Assembly (NCBI RefSeq): GCF_900116405.1
Contig: NZ_FPAQ01000028.1
Coordinates: 1-47,115, forward strand
Source: Halomonas saccharevitans
GTDB taxonomy: Bacteria > Pseudomonadota > Gammaproteobacteria > Pseudomonadales > Halomonadaceae
DNA length: 47,115 nt
Direction: 5' to 3'
Made by a program: the position numbers and the translations under genes. The notes under the pieces were generated by a model. That model was given only the letters and a program-made list of their open reading frames with translations. It was not told the origin of the DNA and made no database searches. How positions within the stretch are numbered: position 1 is the first letter of the stretch; each line of letters opens with the position of its first letter. Shown here in pieces: positions 17,320 to 26,212 of this stretch.

Positions 17320-17451
17320 CTACAAGGTGTAGGCGGGGGTCTCGCGCGGGGCAAGGCGTTGAGGCGTCCGACTCGGCGTCGATAACCGTCGGACGGGCGC
17401 TCGATGGGCGACACGACGATCGACAAGAGAACGACAATAGAGCGACAAGAA

Positions 17452-17480
17452 GGCCGCGACCATGAGGCATGGCCGCGGCC
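17452..17480 (-). terminator. Hairpin terminator after the YbaK-type gene
   Basis: On the minus strand GGCCGCGGCCATG and CATGGTCGCGGCC pair over a three-base loop with one mismatch, then TTCTTGT. It sits about 40 bp past the stop. The weak T-run lowers confidence. Confidence 0.6.
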
Positions 17481-17519
17481 GGAAGGGCGCGGTGACGATG
17501 GCTGGCCCGGGCCGGCGGC

Positions 17520-17990
17520 TCAGTGGTGCCGGCTGAAGTGGCCGTGAGGGCTGGCGGTCATCAGGCGGTCGAACTCGCTGCCGCTCATGTGCACCAGGGT
17601 CCGGTGGTCGCCGGCCTCGAAGTAGATATCGGGCTGGTGGCGCAGCATGTCGTCGATGTAGACCTGCAGGCCGTAGGCCTGGCCCACCGGGGTGGTGGCG
17701 CCGGGATCGCAGTCAGTGAACGTCTCGGCGATCTGTGGCTCCGAGGCCAGCTCGACCTTCTCGTGAAAGAGCGCCGAGAGGCGGTCGAGATCGGCGTCGC
17801 AGGTGCTCGGCAGCACGGCCAGACGATAGCCCGCGTCGCCCTTCAACATGACCGCCTTGGCCATCTGGTTTCCAGCAATGTGGGCCCGTTCGGCGACGCG
17901 GCTGCTGCTCACCTCGCGGGGGTGGGGGACTTCCTCGAAGTCGATGTCACAGGCGCGGAGATACTCTCGGATCGTCATGGGCATGCTCAT
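17520..17990 (-). CDS. YbaK/EbsC-family aminoacyl-tRNA deacylase-like protein
   Basis: A 156-residue single-domain protein of the YbaK/ProXp fold. It has an N-terminal helical region (MTIREYLRACDIDFEEVPHP), MAKAVMLKGDAGYRLAVLPS and the late TDCDPGATTPVGQAYGLQVY glycine/proline loop. The lysine in MAKAVM is the one expected to act in the deacylase pocket. Members hydrolyse mischarged tRNAs such as Cys- or Ala-tRNA(Pro). Which tRNA is edited here cannot be told. It is monocistronic with its own terminator. Confidence 0.87.
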   Translation of the reverse strand: MSMPMTIREYLRACDIDFEEVPHPREVSSSRVAERAHIAGNQMAKAVMLKGDAGYRLAVLPSTCDADLDRLSALFHEKVELASEPQIAETFTDCDPGATTPVGQAYGLQVYIDDMLRHQPDIYFEAGDHRTLVHMSGSEFDRLMTASPHGHFSRHH

Positions 17991-18133
17991 GACACTTCCT
18001 CCTTCGGCCGCTAGGGCCGGGATCGATAGTGGTGGCCTCCCTGTGGGTTGATGGTGCCTTCCATCCCTTCAGCATAGTCTCTTCGACGACACCGTCCCTT
18101 CGACACGCTCTTCAATACCGTCTTTCTGTCTGC

Positions 18134-19351
18134 TCAGCTCGCGGGGGGAAAGCGCGCCAGCCGCTCCCGGGTGACGCCGTCGCGCATGACCCCCAGCGGC
18201 AGCAGGGTGCCCGGGGCCTGGCGGCGCAGGATGAGGTTGAGGTCGGCGGGCACCTCGACGGTGACGCCGGCGGCGGTGACGATCACGTCGCCCGCCGCCA
18301 GGCCGGCCTGTTCGGCCACGCTCCCCTCATTGACGCTCACGATACGCACGCCGTCCGGGTGGGCCTCGAGCAGCACGCCCAGGCGCAGCGGGTCGGCGGG
18401 CTGGAAGGCGGATTCATCGCCCAGCACATAGCGGGCGTCGGCGTGCTCCGCTGGCGCGGCGCAGTCGCCTTGCGGAGTCCAGGGCAGCAGGCTTTGGTGA
18501 TCGGTGAGGCCCAGGTCGTTGAGCTGGGCGGGCACGCCGTCGCCGTCGGCCAGGTGCCCCTGGCCCATCAGCCCCACCACCAGCGGGTCGGGCCCTGCCA
18601 GGTTGCCGGGGCGCGCGGCGTCTGCCAGGGCGGCGGCCATGGCGCGGTCCCAGACCAGCTGGGCGGCGATGAAGCGCTCAAGGCCCGCGGGGTCGTCATC
18701 GAGATCGACATGCCGCTCAAAGATCGCCGTGAGGCGCTCGCGATAGGCCGGCGGGGTGATACCGAAGCGCTCCTCCGCCGGGACGGCCCCCCAGCCCTGC
18801 ATGGCCAGGCGCCCGCGCAGGGCGGGCGTGACGTTGAGGGCCACCAGCGGAATCCGCTGCATCCGCGCGAAGTGCAGGATCGGCAGGTAGAGCGCGGGAT
18901 CGAAGCCCCAGGCCTGCTGCCAGTCGCTCGCCGCGAGGAAGTCGTCCTCGTCGAGCTCGCCGGCGCTCCAGGCGTCGAGCGCCGGCTGAGCCTCCCGGGG
19001 CAGCATCTCCAGGCCGATCACCATGGACGGGCGATGGGCATGCAGGGCGGCCAGGGTGTAAAGCTGCCAGCGGTGATGATCGAGCCGGTCATGCTGCTCG
19101 CCGAGCAGCAGCACCCGACGCTCGGCGAGTTCGGGCATCAGCGCCGCGGTGGAGTGCCGCTCGCCGTCGTCGGTCACCCACTGTCCTGGCGCGGGACACG
19201 CCCGGGCCTGGTCGTCGAGGGGCGTGTCGAGGGGCGTGTCGAGAGGAGCAGCGAGGGCGGTGCACAAGGGAACGACCAGGGCAACGACGAGCCAGGCCGG
19301 CAGGGCGCGGCGGCTGAGGGAACGAAGGGGCAGCGGACGAGGTGGCGGCAT
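18134..19351 (-). CDS. ChaN-family protein with C-terminal PDZ domain
   Basis: A 405-residue exported protein. After an Arg-rich n-region, residues about 15-33 form a signal segment (LPAWLVVALVVPLCTALAAP). The ChaN domain opens with RRVLLLGEQHDRLDHHRWQL, with histidines of the haem/iron-binding Tiki-like family, and contains VGLMGQGHLADGDGVPAQL. Residues about 310-400 are a PDZ domain (AEQAGLAAGDVIVTAAG). E. coli ChaN binds haem; the PDZ fusion suggests peptide or partner docking. A 12-bp tandem repeat encodes LDTPLDTPLD next to the signal. An upstream ATG (10 residues longer) is possible. Confidence 0.85.
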   Translation of the reverse strand: MPPPRPLPLRSLSRRALPAWLVVALVVPLCTALAAPLDTPLDTPLDDQARACPAPGQWVTDDGERHSTAALMPELAERRVLLLGEQHDRLDHHRWQLYTLAALHAHRPSMVIGLEMLPREAQPALDAWSAGELDEDDFLAASDWQQAWGFDPALYLPILHFARMQRIPLVALNVTPALRGRLAMQGWGAVPAEERFGITPPAYRERLTAIFERHVDLDDDPAGLERFIAAQLVWDRAMAAALADAARPGNLAGPDPLVVGLMGQGHLADGDGVPAQLNDLGLTDHQSLLPWTPQGDCAAPAEHADARYVLGDESAFQPADPLRLGVLLEAHPDGVRIVSVNEGSVAEQAGLAAGDVIVTAAGVTVEVPADLNLILRRQAPGTLLPLGVMRDGVTRERLARFPPAS

Positions 19352-19650
19352 CGGGGGCTCTCGGATAACGTGGCGGGCCATGCCCGGGATCGACCCCCAG
19401 CCTACCTCGGAGCTCGATAGCTGGGAAAGCGGCGCCCTTCGAGAACGGTAAAGCGCCGATGAGCGGTCGCTTCTGGCACGACGGTCGCGAGAGGCGGTGT
19501 CGGGTCTGGCGCGAGAGATGAGGGGGCCCGAGCCGCTACACTGGATCAACGAGAACCTCGCCTCGCGCTCCCGGCATGGTTGGCCGGCGGCGGCCCGGAG
19601 GGCGACGACTGGGGGAACAGGGAATTTCCGACGCTTCGGGAAGGACGCTT

Positions 19651-21255
19651 ATGAAGACTTCGCTTACAGGGATCCTGATGGTGTGGCTGCTGGCCCTCTC
19701 CTGTCCGGGCGTGGCCCAGGAGGAGGGCGAGGAGACCCGCTGGTTCAGCGTCGACGCCTTGAATACCGGCCTTGGCCAGCCGCCCGACGAGATCGAGCGC
19801 AGGACGCCGCGAGACGCGGTTCGCAGCTTCCTGACGCTGACCCAGGACGAGGACTATGCGGCCGCGGCCCATCTCCTCAATCTCCTCGATCTGCCCCCAG
19901 AGGAGCAGGCCGAGCGCGGTGCGGTGCTGGCCAGGCAGCTCGCTGCCGTTCTGCAGCGGGGAGAGTGGATCAACGTCTCGAGCCTATCCTCGCGTCAGGA
20001 TGCCATGGTCGTGGAGTCCTCGGGCAAGAGCTCCCGCGTTGGCCAGTCACGGCGCAACCTCGAGCTCGCCAGCCTCGACCTCGATGGGCAGAGCTACGAG
20101 GTGCGAATCGCCCGCTACCGGGCGGGAGAGCAGGAGCCCGTGTGGCTGATCGCCCCGGAGACGATCACCGCGATCCCCCGGCTCTACGAGAAATATGGCC
20201 CCTCCTGGCTGGAGGACCAGATACCGGAGCGCTTCCAGGTCTCCTTCGGCAAGCTGAAACTCTGGGAATGGTTCGCCATCCCGATCTTCCTGTGCCTCAT
20301 CGGCGCGGTGGGGTGGTTCGCCCATGCCCTGATGGGCCTGCTGGCGAGCCGCCTGCCAGCGGGGCTCTCCAGCGTCTTCGCGCAGATGATCCGGCTGCCC
20401 CTGGCCTTCATCGTCATGTCGCTGCTGACACAGTGGCTGCTCGATTACGTGGTCTCCTTCTCGGGCCTGGTCACCGCCATCTTCCGCGGGCTGCTGGTGA
20501 TCATCATGGCCTGGGGCGTGGGCCTGATCGCGCTGCGCTTGGTGGATACCCTGCTGATCCGGATGACGCGTCGCCTGGTGGGCGAGATCGACGACACCAA
20601 GAGTCGCGACGAGCGCCAGCTGCTGACCACTCTCCACGCGCTGCGACGCGCCGTGATCCTGATCACCGTGACGGGCGTGGCGATCTACGTGATCGCCCAG
20701 GTCAGCCTGTTCGAGACCCTCGGCGTGACCCTGCTGGCCTCGGCCAGTGTGGTGACGGTGCTGGTGGGCATCGCCGGTCAGGCCGTGCTCGGCAACATCC
20801 TGGCTTCCTTTCAGATCTCGCTGACCAAGCCGATCCGCATCGGCGACCTGCTGATCTTCGAGGATCAGTGGTGCTACGTGGAGGGCATCTATTACACCTT
20901 CATCCGCCTGCGGACCTGGGATGAACGGCGCCTGGTCGTGCCGGTGAGGTACTTCATCTCGAAGCCCTTCCAGAACCTCTCCTCGAAGAACGCGAAGCTT
21001 TGTCAGACCATCGTGCTGACCCTGCACATCAGCGCCGACGTGGCGACCCTGCGGGAAAAGTTCAAGGAGTTCGCGATGGCCGAGGAGAAGGTCACCGATC
21101 ACCACTCGCTGGCCTGCTACGTGACGGGCCAGCACGAGGCGACGCAGGAGATCTCCTTTTACCTGACGAGCCCGGAGCCCATGGGCGCCTGGGCGGCCGA
21201 GGCGCAGGTCCGCGAGAAGCTCCTGGCCTTCATTCGTGACCATCACCCCGAGTAA
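19651..21255 (+). CDS. MscS-family mechanosensitive ion channel, probably shortened
   Basis: A 534-residue protein: signal peptide (residues 1-22, ending PGVAQ), a periplasmic domain of about 180 residues, four or more membrane helices, then the MscS pore helix ASASVVTVLVGIAGQAVLGN and the KPIRIGDLL beta domain. It opens under membrane tension to release solutes. The reading frame ends at TAA after DHHPE, where relatives often continue HPExWPR. The same frame here continues WPRSVVV for 45 further codons (see 21256-21393), so the stop looks premature. Start has an AAGGA site. Confidence 0.9.
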   Translation: MKTSLTGILMVWLLALSCPGVAQEEGEETRWFSVDALNTGLGQPPDEIERRTPRDAVRSFLTLTQDEDYAAAAHLLNLLDLPPEEQAERGAVLARQLAAVLQRGEWINVSSLSSRQDAMVVESSGKSSRVGQSRRNLELASLDLDGQSYEVRIARYRAGEQEPVWLIAPETITAIPRLYEKYGPSWLEDQIPERFQVSFGKLKLWEWFAIPIFLCLIGAVGWFAHALMGLLASRLPAGLSSVFAQMIRLPLAFIVMSLLTQWLLDYVVSFSGLVTAIFRGLLVIIMAWGVGLIALRLVDTLLIRMTRRLVGEIDDTKSRDERQLLTTLHALRRAVILITVTGVAIYVIAQVSLFETLGVTLLASASVVTVLVGIAGQAVLGNILASFQISLTKPIRIGDLLIFEDQWCYVEGIYYTFIRLRTWDERRLVVPVRYFISKPFQNLSSKNAKLCQTIVLTLHISADVATLREKFKEFAMAEEKVTDHHSLACYVTGQHEATQEISFYLTSPEPMGAWAAEAQVREKLLAFIRDHHPE

Positions 21256-21393
21256 TGGCCCAGGTCGGTGGTGGTGCTCAGCGAGCACGATATTGCCCGG
21301 GGCGACACGCCGGAGCACCGGCGGATCCGGCGCCCGGCCAGGGTGGAAAAGATCGACGACGCGTCCAACGCCGAGTCACCGTCCGATGACTAG
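21256..21393 (+). pseudogene. In-frame continuation of the MscS gene beyond its TAA
   Basis: Directly after the TAA at 21253-21255 the same frame stays open for 45 codons to TAG at 21391, reading WPRSVVVLSEHDIARGDTPE and on. Third codon positions are strongly G/C like real genes in the window, and HPE-x-WPR resembles the C-terminal tail of many MscS homologues. It is best explained as the former C-terminus cut off by a recent nonsense change; a base-call error or read-through would look the same. Confidence 0.5.
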
Positions 21394-21456
21394 ACGAATC
21401 ATGCGGCAAGTCGGGCGTATGCACCGGCCCGGCATCGACCACGAGGGACAGGCACG

Positions 21457-21828
21457 ATGAGCGCTCAAAGACGACGCGCCGGCACCGGCGCGGCCCTGAG
21501 GTTCGCCACGCTGTTGTTCGCCGCGCTGTCGCTGACGGGGTGTGGCGACGGGGAGGGCATGACCGAGGTGCCGCTGCCGGTGCTGGCCGACAACCCCGCC
21601 GCCCACGACGACAGCCGCGTGGCGACCCGTGGCGTGGTGCGCCGCTTCGAGGACCCGCTGCACTACTGGATCGAGGACGAGGACCTGCACCGGGTCGAGA
21701 TCTTCCCTCACGAGCGCATCGCGACGTATCTCGGCGAGGCCGTGCGGGTGAAGGGACACTTCCGCTTCTCGCCGACAGAAGGTCGCCGGCTCACGCTGGA
21801 GCGCGTCGAGCGGCTGGGGGCCGAGTAA
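21457..21828 (+). CDS. Small lipoprotein, possibly OB-fold
   Basis: A 123-residue protein with a lipoprotein signal: hydrophobic FATLLFAALSLTGC ending in the lipobox LTGC, so Cys28 is probably lipidated. Next comes a D-rich linker. The mature domain of about 85 residues (RVATRGVVRRFEDPLHYWIE, EIFPHERIATYLGEAVRVKG) has the strand pattern of an OB-fold nucleic-acid/oligomer-binding type, similar to small periplasmic BOF/YgiW-like proteins. The residue after cysteine is Gly, suggesting outer-membrane sorting. The function is unknown. Confidence 0.7.
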   Translation: MSAQRRRAGTGAALRFATLLFAALSLTGCGDGEGMTEVPLPVLADNPAAHDDSRVATRGVVRRFEDPLHYWIEDEDLHRVEIFPHERIATYLGEAVRVKGHFRFSPTEGRRLTLERVERLGAE

Positions 21829-21894
21829 GCGCGCCGGGCGATGCGGCCGGTCGGTCGGCCTCGTCGGCGCCCGATGTGGGTCGGCTCGCGGTCG

Positions 21895-22332
21895 TTACCG
21901 CGAGACGCCGTCCATGCTTCCCTGGAGCGTGACGATGAGGCGACGCGAGCCGCCCCGGTCACGATGCTCGCCCAGCCAGATGCCCTGCCAGGTGCCCAGG
22001 GCCAGGCGCCCTTCGCGCACGGCTACGGTCAGCTGGGTGCCAAGCAGGCTGGCCGCCACGTGGGCGGGCATGTCGTCATCGCCCTCGAGGGTGTGGCGGA
22101 AGTAGGGCAGGTCGCCGGGCACCAGGTCGCGCAGGAAGGCGTCCATGTCGTGGCGAACGTCCGGGTCGGCGCTCTCGTTGAGGGTCAGCGAGGCCGAGGT
22201 GTGCAGCAGCTGAAGGTGCAGGAGCCCCACCCTTACCTCGGCCAGCCGCGGCAGGCCGGCGACGATCTCATCGGTGACCTGGTGAAAGCCCCGCGTCCGC
22301 GGCGCCAGGGTGATCTCGCGCTGGTCCCACAT
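21895..22332 (-). CDS. yjbQ: YjbQ/UPF0047 family protein (secondary thiamine-phosphate synthase type)
   Basis: A 145-residue protein. Family signatures are REITLAPRTRGFHQVTDEI at the N-terminus, LLHTSASLTLNESADPDVRH with the conserved His and Asn, and GRLALGTWQGIWLGEHRDRG. YjbQ proteins show weak thiamine-phosphate synthase activity in vitro, but the true role is unclear. The start at 22332 (MWDQREIT) has a GGAGA site ten bases upstream and matches family length; the frame extends further without a good site. Confidence 0.9.
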   Translation of the reverse strand: MWDQREITLAPRTRGFHQVTDEIVAGLPRLAEVRVGLLHLQLLHTSASLTLNESADPDVRHDMDAFLRDLVPGDLPYFRHTLEGDDDMPAHVAASLLGTQLTVAVREGRLALGTWQGIWLGEHRDRGGSRRLIVTLQGSMDGVSR

Positions 22333-22474
22333 GGTCTCGATGTCTCCCGTGATGGTGCTGGCGCCCAGCATAGGGGAGGCCGTGGCGACGTGCATCCCGG
22401 ACGCGTGCGCCGATCGCTCGGTCCCAGGCGTTGGCCGCCCTTGCTCGGGTCACCTTTGGGCTCTGAGGGTGGCT

Positions 22475-22499
22475 GCCCAGCCCACCGGAGGGGCTGGGC
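22475..22499. other. Perfect 9-bp GC hairpin in the yjbQ-BCCT gap
   Basis: GCCCAGCCC (22475-22483) pairs with GGGCTGGGC (22491-22499) over a seven-base loop. It has no T-run. The 321-bp gap (22333-22653) also holds the BCCT terminator and presumably the yjbQ promoter; no gene is visible in it. Confidence 0.4.
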
Positions 22500-22560
22500 T
22501 GCACCGGGCGCTGAGCGATACACGAGGCACGGTGAGACGTGACGGTAAGCGGACGACAAA

Positions 22561-22590
22561 AGGCCCCGAGTCAGCGATGACTCGGGGCCT
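22561..22590 (-). terminator. Rho-independent terminator of the BCCT gene
   Basis: AGGCCCCGAGTCA pairs with TGACTCGGGGCCT over a four-base loop; on the minus strand TTTTGTC follows. It is nearly symmetrical and could also work on the plus strand (TTTCT). Confidence 0.88.
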
Positions 22591-22653
22591 TTCTAAACGC
22601 TTGTCGCCCCACCTATGCGGCCAGCAGCGCCGCAGGGTCGGTGGCGTGACGCC

Positions 22654-24240
22654 TCAGTGCTTGGCGGCACTCGCCTTGGCGTTGCGCTCTGCCACCAGGC
22701 CCTGCTCGCGGGCCATGGCGTAGGCGGCACGCGGCCCGGTCCACAGCGAGGGCAGCAGCACCAGCGACACCGGGATCGCGGTGATCACGATGAACTGCTG
22801 CAGGGCGCTGATCTGGCCGGCCCCCATGTAGAGCAGGATGCCCGCCATGATGGCCATGGCGATGCCCCAGAAGGCGCGAACCAGACGGTTCGGGTCGTCG
22901 TGGCCGGTGCAGACCACGGCGATGGCATAGCTCATGGAGTCGCCGGTGGTGGCGACGAAGATGCTGGTCAGCACCAGGATCGCCATCGCCATCAGGCCGC
23001 CGCCTGGCAGCGCCTGGGCCACGGTGAGGGTCGCCACGTCGAACTGGAAGTTGTTGAGCGCCTCGGTGAGGTCGATCACGCCGGTCAGCTGGTAGTGGAT
23101 GCCCGAGCCGCCGAGCAGGGTGAACCACATCGCGGTGGCGATCGGCGCCATCACGGCCACGGCCAGGATCATCTGACGGATCGAACGGCCCCGCGAGATG
23201 CGCGCCACGAAGATCGCCATCAGCGGGCCATAGCCGATGAACCAGGCGAAGAAGAACACCGTCCACCACTGCATCCACCAGGCCGGCGCGGTCTCGGAGG
23301 TCATGGTCGCCATGGCGAAGAACGAGGTCAGGTATTCGCCGAACCCCTGGGTGAAGGCGTTGGTGAGAAACAGCGTCGGACCGAAGACGAAGATCACCGC
23401 GGCGATGGCCAGCGCCAGGAAGACGTTGAACCGGCTGAGGATCTGGATGCCCTTGTGGATGCCGGTCATCGCCGAGGTGACGTAGACCACCGCCAGCGCC
23501 AACAGGATCATCAGCTGGGTGCCGAAGCCTTCGGAGGCGCCGAACAGCTCATGCAGGCCAAAGCTCACCTGGGTGGCCAGGAAGCCGATGGGGCCAACGG
23601 TGCCGGCGACCACGGCGATCACGCAGCAGGCATCGACCACGCTGCCGAACCAGCCCTTCATGATGCGCTCGCCGAGCACCGGATAGAGCAGGGTGCGCGG
23701 CTGCAGCGGCTGGCCCTTCACGTAGTGGGCATGCGCCAGCACCACGGCGGTGAGGGTGCCGAGCACGGCCCAGGCCAGGAAACCCCAGTGCATGAACGAC
23801 TGGGCGAGGGCCCCGGCGACCGCTTCCGGGGTACCGGCTTCGGTGTCGAAGGCCGGCGGGGTGACCACGAAGTGGTAGATCGGCTCGCCCGCGGCGAAGA
23901 ACACGCCACCGCCGGCCAGCAGGGTGCACATGATCATCGACAGCCACTTGAAGGTGCTGATCTGTGGCGAATCGAGGTTACCCACCCGAGCATGGCCGGC
24001 GGGGGAGATGGCTACGCCCATGCCGACCAGGAAGGTCAGCAGCAGCAGCAGCTGGAAATAGGTGCCCAGCGTCGCGGCGGTCCAGGCGAAACCGCTGGCG
24101 ATGCCGTCGGCAACGCCCTGGATGTCGTACAGCGAGAGGCCGACGAAGGCGACGATGAAGCCGATGGTAAGCAGCAGCACGAGAGGATCGCCAAGCCGCG
24201 ACATGAGTCCCGTCTTGGCGGTTTGATCATTCTGGGGCAT
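22654..24240 (-). CDS. BCCT-family betaine/carnitine/choline-type transporter
   Basis: A 528-residue carrier with about 12 hydrophobic segments. The family signature is visible as WWTVFFFAWFIGYGPLMAIF followed by VARISRGRSIRQM. The substrate-site helix includes MCTLLAGGGVFFAAGEPIYH. BCCT proteins take up quaternary amines such as glycine betaine, important as osmolytes in halophiles. The C-terminal tail is short (about 25 residues), so it lacks the long osmosensing tail of BetP and is probably not strongly activated by stress at protein level. The exact substrate is unknown. Confidence 0.92.
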   Translation of the reverse strand: MPQNDQTAKTGLMSRLGDPLVLLLTIGFIVAFVGLSLYDIQGVADGIASGFAWTAATLGTYFQLLLLLTFLVGMGVAISPAGHARVGNLDSPQISTFKWLSMIMCTLLAGGGVFFAAGEPIYHFVVTPPAFDTEAGTPEAVAGALAQSFMHWGFLAWAVLGTLTAVVLAHAHYVKGQPLQPRTLLYPVLGERIMKGWFGSVVDACCVIAVVAGTVGPIGFLATQVSFGLHELFGASEGFGTQLMILLALAVVYVTSAMTGIHKGIQILSRFNVFLALAIAAVIFVFGPTLFLTNAFTQGFGEYLTSFFAMATMTSETAPAWWMQWWTVFFFAWFIGYGPLMAIFVARISRGRSIRQMILAVAVMAPIATAMWFTLLGGSGIHYQLTGVIDLTEALNNFQFDVATLTVAQALPGGGLMAMAILVLTSIFVATTGDSMSYAIAVVCTGHDDPNRLVRAFWGIAMAIMAGILLYMGAGQISALQQFIVITAIPVSLVLLPSLWTGPRAAYAMAREQGLVAERNAKASAAKH

Positions 24241-24583
24241 GGGGGAGATGCTCTAGTTTGGAAGGATTTTCGGCGTCTCCAAAACGCAACGCCGACTAGA
24301 GCGCTCGAATTCTGCCACATCAGCGGCCGGTTTTTAAGGGCGAGTCTTAAAGAGGCCACGCCTTGTGGTCATGATCGCTGCGGCCAGGGTGCGTCTCGGG
24401 TCGGTCTTGCAGCAGTGCGCTCGGCAGCCGACCCCGGGGCCGGCGACCATAAGAATGGAACATGATCAGCGGGATCGCCATGTTCGCGCCGCTCCGGCCG
24501 CCCTCGCCGCGAGGCCCGAGCCGGTGATCCGGCTCGGGCCTCGTGCATGATGGGGAGCATTGCTCGACGCCGGGCGTCGCGGG
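24241..24583. other. Intergenic region with GC hairpin upstream of BCCT gene
   Basis: No gene is evident in these 343 bp. A perfect 14-bp stem lies at 24511-24542 (GAGGCCCGAGCCGG, loop tgat, CCGGCTCGGGCCTC), about 40 bp past the VOC gene stop. It has no T-run but is probably its transcript end. The BCCT promoter should lie in the rest; a relatively AT-rich stretch near 24320-24345 (ggtttttaagg, gtcttaaag) is the likely area. Confidence 0.55.
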
Positions 24584-25084
24584 TCAGTAGGCGCCTTCGC
24601 TGTAGGTCAGCTCATAGCTGTGGCTGTAGATCTCGAGGATGTTCCCGAAGGGATCTTCCATGTAGATCATGCGGTAGGGCTTCTCGCCCGGGTAGTAGTA
24701 GCGCGGCTTCTCCATGCGCTTTCTGCCGCCGGCGGCGACGATGCGCTCGGCAAGCCCCTCGACGTCGGGGTCCTGCACGCAGAAGTGGAAGACGCCGGTC
24801 TTCCAGTACTCGAAGTTGTTCTCCGGATCCTGCGCGTTCTTGAACTCGAACAGCTCGATGCCGATCCGGTCACCGGTCGACACGTGGGCGATCCGGAAGC
24901 GGTCCCAGCCGCTGCCGAACACGTCGGTGCACATCTCGCCGATGGCGCTGTCGTCCTCGACGACTTCCGAGGGGGCCATGATCAGATACCACCCCATCAC
25001 CTCGGTGTAGAACTCCACCGCCCTGTCCAGATCCGGCACCGAGATGCCGATATGTGAGAAGTTTCTCGGGTAAGCGTTGTGCAT
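24584..25084 (-). CDS. VOC-family (glyoxalase-fold) protein
   Basis: A 166-residue protein with two beta-alpha-beta-beta-beta modules. The four usual metal positions look occupied: His in FSHIGISVPDLD, Glu in RIGIELFEF, His in TGVFHFCVQDPD and Glu in DPFGNILEIYS. It is likely a metal-dependent lyase, isomerase or dioxygenase. The tail SHSYELTYSEGAY and the interior EPENNFEYWKTG-like segment are typical of a proteobacterial subgroup of unknown substrate. A LysR gene diverges from it 94 bp away and is its likely regulator. Confidence 0.85.
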   Translation of the reverse strand: MHNAYPRNFSHIGISVPDLDRAVEFYTEVMGWYLIMAPSEVVEDDSAIGEMCTDVFGSGWDRFRIAHVSTGDRIGIELFEFKNAQDPENNFEYWKTGVFHFCVQDPDVEGLAERIVAAGGRKRMEKPRYYYPGEKPYRMIYMEDPFGNILEIYSHSYELTYSEGAY

Positions 25085-25178
25085 GATCGTTCCTTTCGCG
25101 TGGATGACGGGGCCAGTTTACGAAGCACGAATGATCACTTAAAATTATCATTTATCACCTTCATGAGTCCGGATCGTA

Positions 25179-26048
25179 ATGATCAACCCGAACTGGCTGC
25201 AGAGCTTCTGCACCCTGGTGGAAGTGGGGCACTTCACCCGCACCGCCGAGCGGCTGCACATGACACAGTCCGGCGTCAGCCAGCAGGTACGCAAGCTGGA
25301 GGAGCAGCTGGGGTGCGCGCTGCTGGTTCGGCAGGGCAAGCAGTTCACGCTCACCGACGCCGGGGAACGCCTGTATCGGGAGGGCCGCCAGCTCGTGCTG
25401 TCGCTTGCGAACCTCGAGCAGCGGGTCGCGGCCGACCCGGCCTGCGAGGGCATCGTGCGGGTGATGTCCCCCGGCAGTGTAGGCCTCAAGCTTTACCGCC
25501 GCCTGCTGGCCCTGCAGCGCCGCCACCCCGCGCTGGTGATCGACTACCGGTTCGCCCCCAATGCCGACGTGGAACGTGCCGTGGCCGCCGGTGACGTCGA
25601 TGTCGGCTTCATGACGGCCCGCTCATCGCTTGCTGACGTCAGCACCAAGCCGGTGGCCAGGGAGCCGCTGTTGCTGGTGACGCCCGCCGCGGTCGCCCAG
25701 CCCGACTGGGAGACGCTGAGTCGGCTCGGCTTCATCGACCATCCCGACGGCGCGCATCACGCCGGCCTGCTGCTGGGCGCCAACTATGCCGAGTTCGAGC
25801 ATACTCAGCAGCTCGACAAGGCGGGGTTCTCCAATCAGATCAACCTGATTCTCGAGCCCGTGAGCCTCGGCCTGGGCTTCACCGTGCTGCCGGCTCACGC
25901 GGTCGAGGCCTTCGAGCACCCCTCACGGGTCGGGGTTCATCCGTTGGCGCATCCCGTCAGTGAGACCCTCTATCTGGCCGCGCATCGTCGCAAGGCCATG
26001 CCGAACCGCGTGGCGACGGTGGTGGCCGAGGCCATGCAGCATCTTTAG
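25179..26048 (+). CDS. LysR-family transcriptional regulator
   Basis: A 289-residue LysR protein with a clear N-terminal winged helix ([20 protein letters not shown], then [19 protein letters not shown]) and a standard C-terminal effector domain. It is divergent from the VOC gene across a 94-bp AT-rich gap containing acttaaaattatcatttatc, a likely operator/promoter area. The effector is unknown. Its regulatory link to the VOC gene is inferred from layout. Confidence 0.92.
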   Translation: MINPNWLQSFCTLVEVGHFTRTAERLHMTQSGVSQQVRKLEEQLGCALLVRQGKQFTLTDAGERLYREGRQLVLSLANLEQRVAADPACEGIVRVMSPGSVGLKLYRRLLALQRRHPALVIDYRFAPNADVERAVAAGDVDVGFMTARSSLADVSTKPVAREPLLLVTPAAVAQPDWETLSRLGFIDHPDGAHHAGLLLGANYAEFEHTQQLDKAGFSNQINLILEPVSLGLGFTVLPAHAVEAFEHPSRVGVHPLAHPVSETLYLAAHRRKAMPNRVATVVAEAMQHL

Positions 26049-26212
26049 CGGGTCATCCACGCAGCGAGCGCGTTCTCGAGACGAGCTGGGCCAGACGAGA
26101 GCCGCGGCCACGCGCCGGTCAAGCAGGCGCGCGCTTGTCAGTTGCCGGCGGGCGTGCCAGTCTTCGCGGCGTAACGATCAGGCTCGCGCGCGAGCCCGAA
26201 CAGGAGAGCGGT

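Noticed and set aside
15487..17385. 632-codon plus-strand open frame opposite the ClC gene
   Set aside because: Its product is low-complexity (Gln, Gly, His, Ala-rich), as produced by the antisense of a GC-rich gene. The minus strand encodes a recognisable ClC protein.
22615..24465. 616-codon plus-strand open frame opposite the BCCT gene
   Set aside because: Antisense composition and no domain. The BCCT protein on the other strand is unmistakable.
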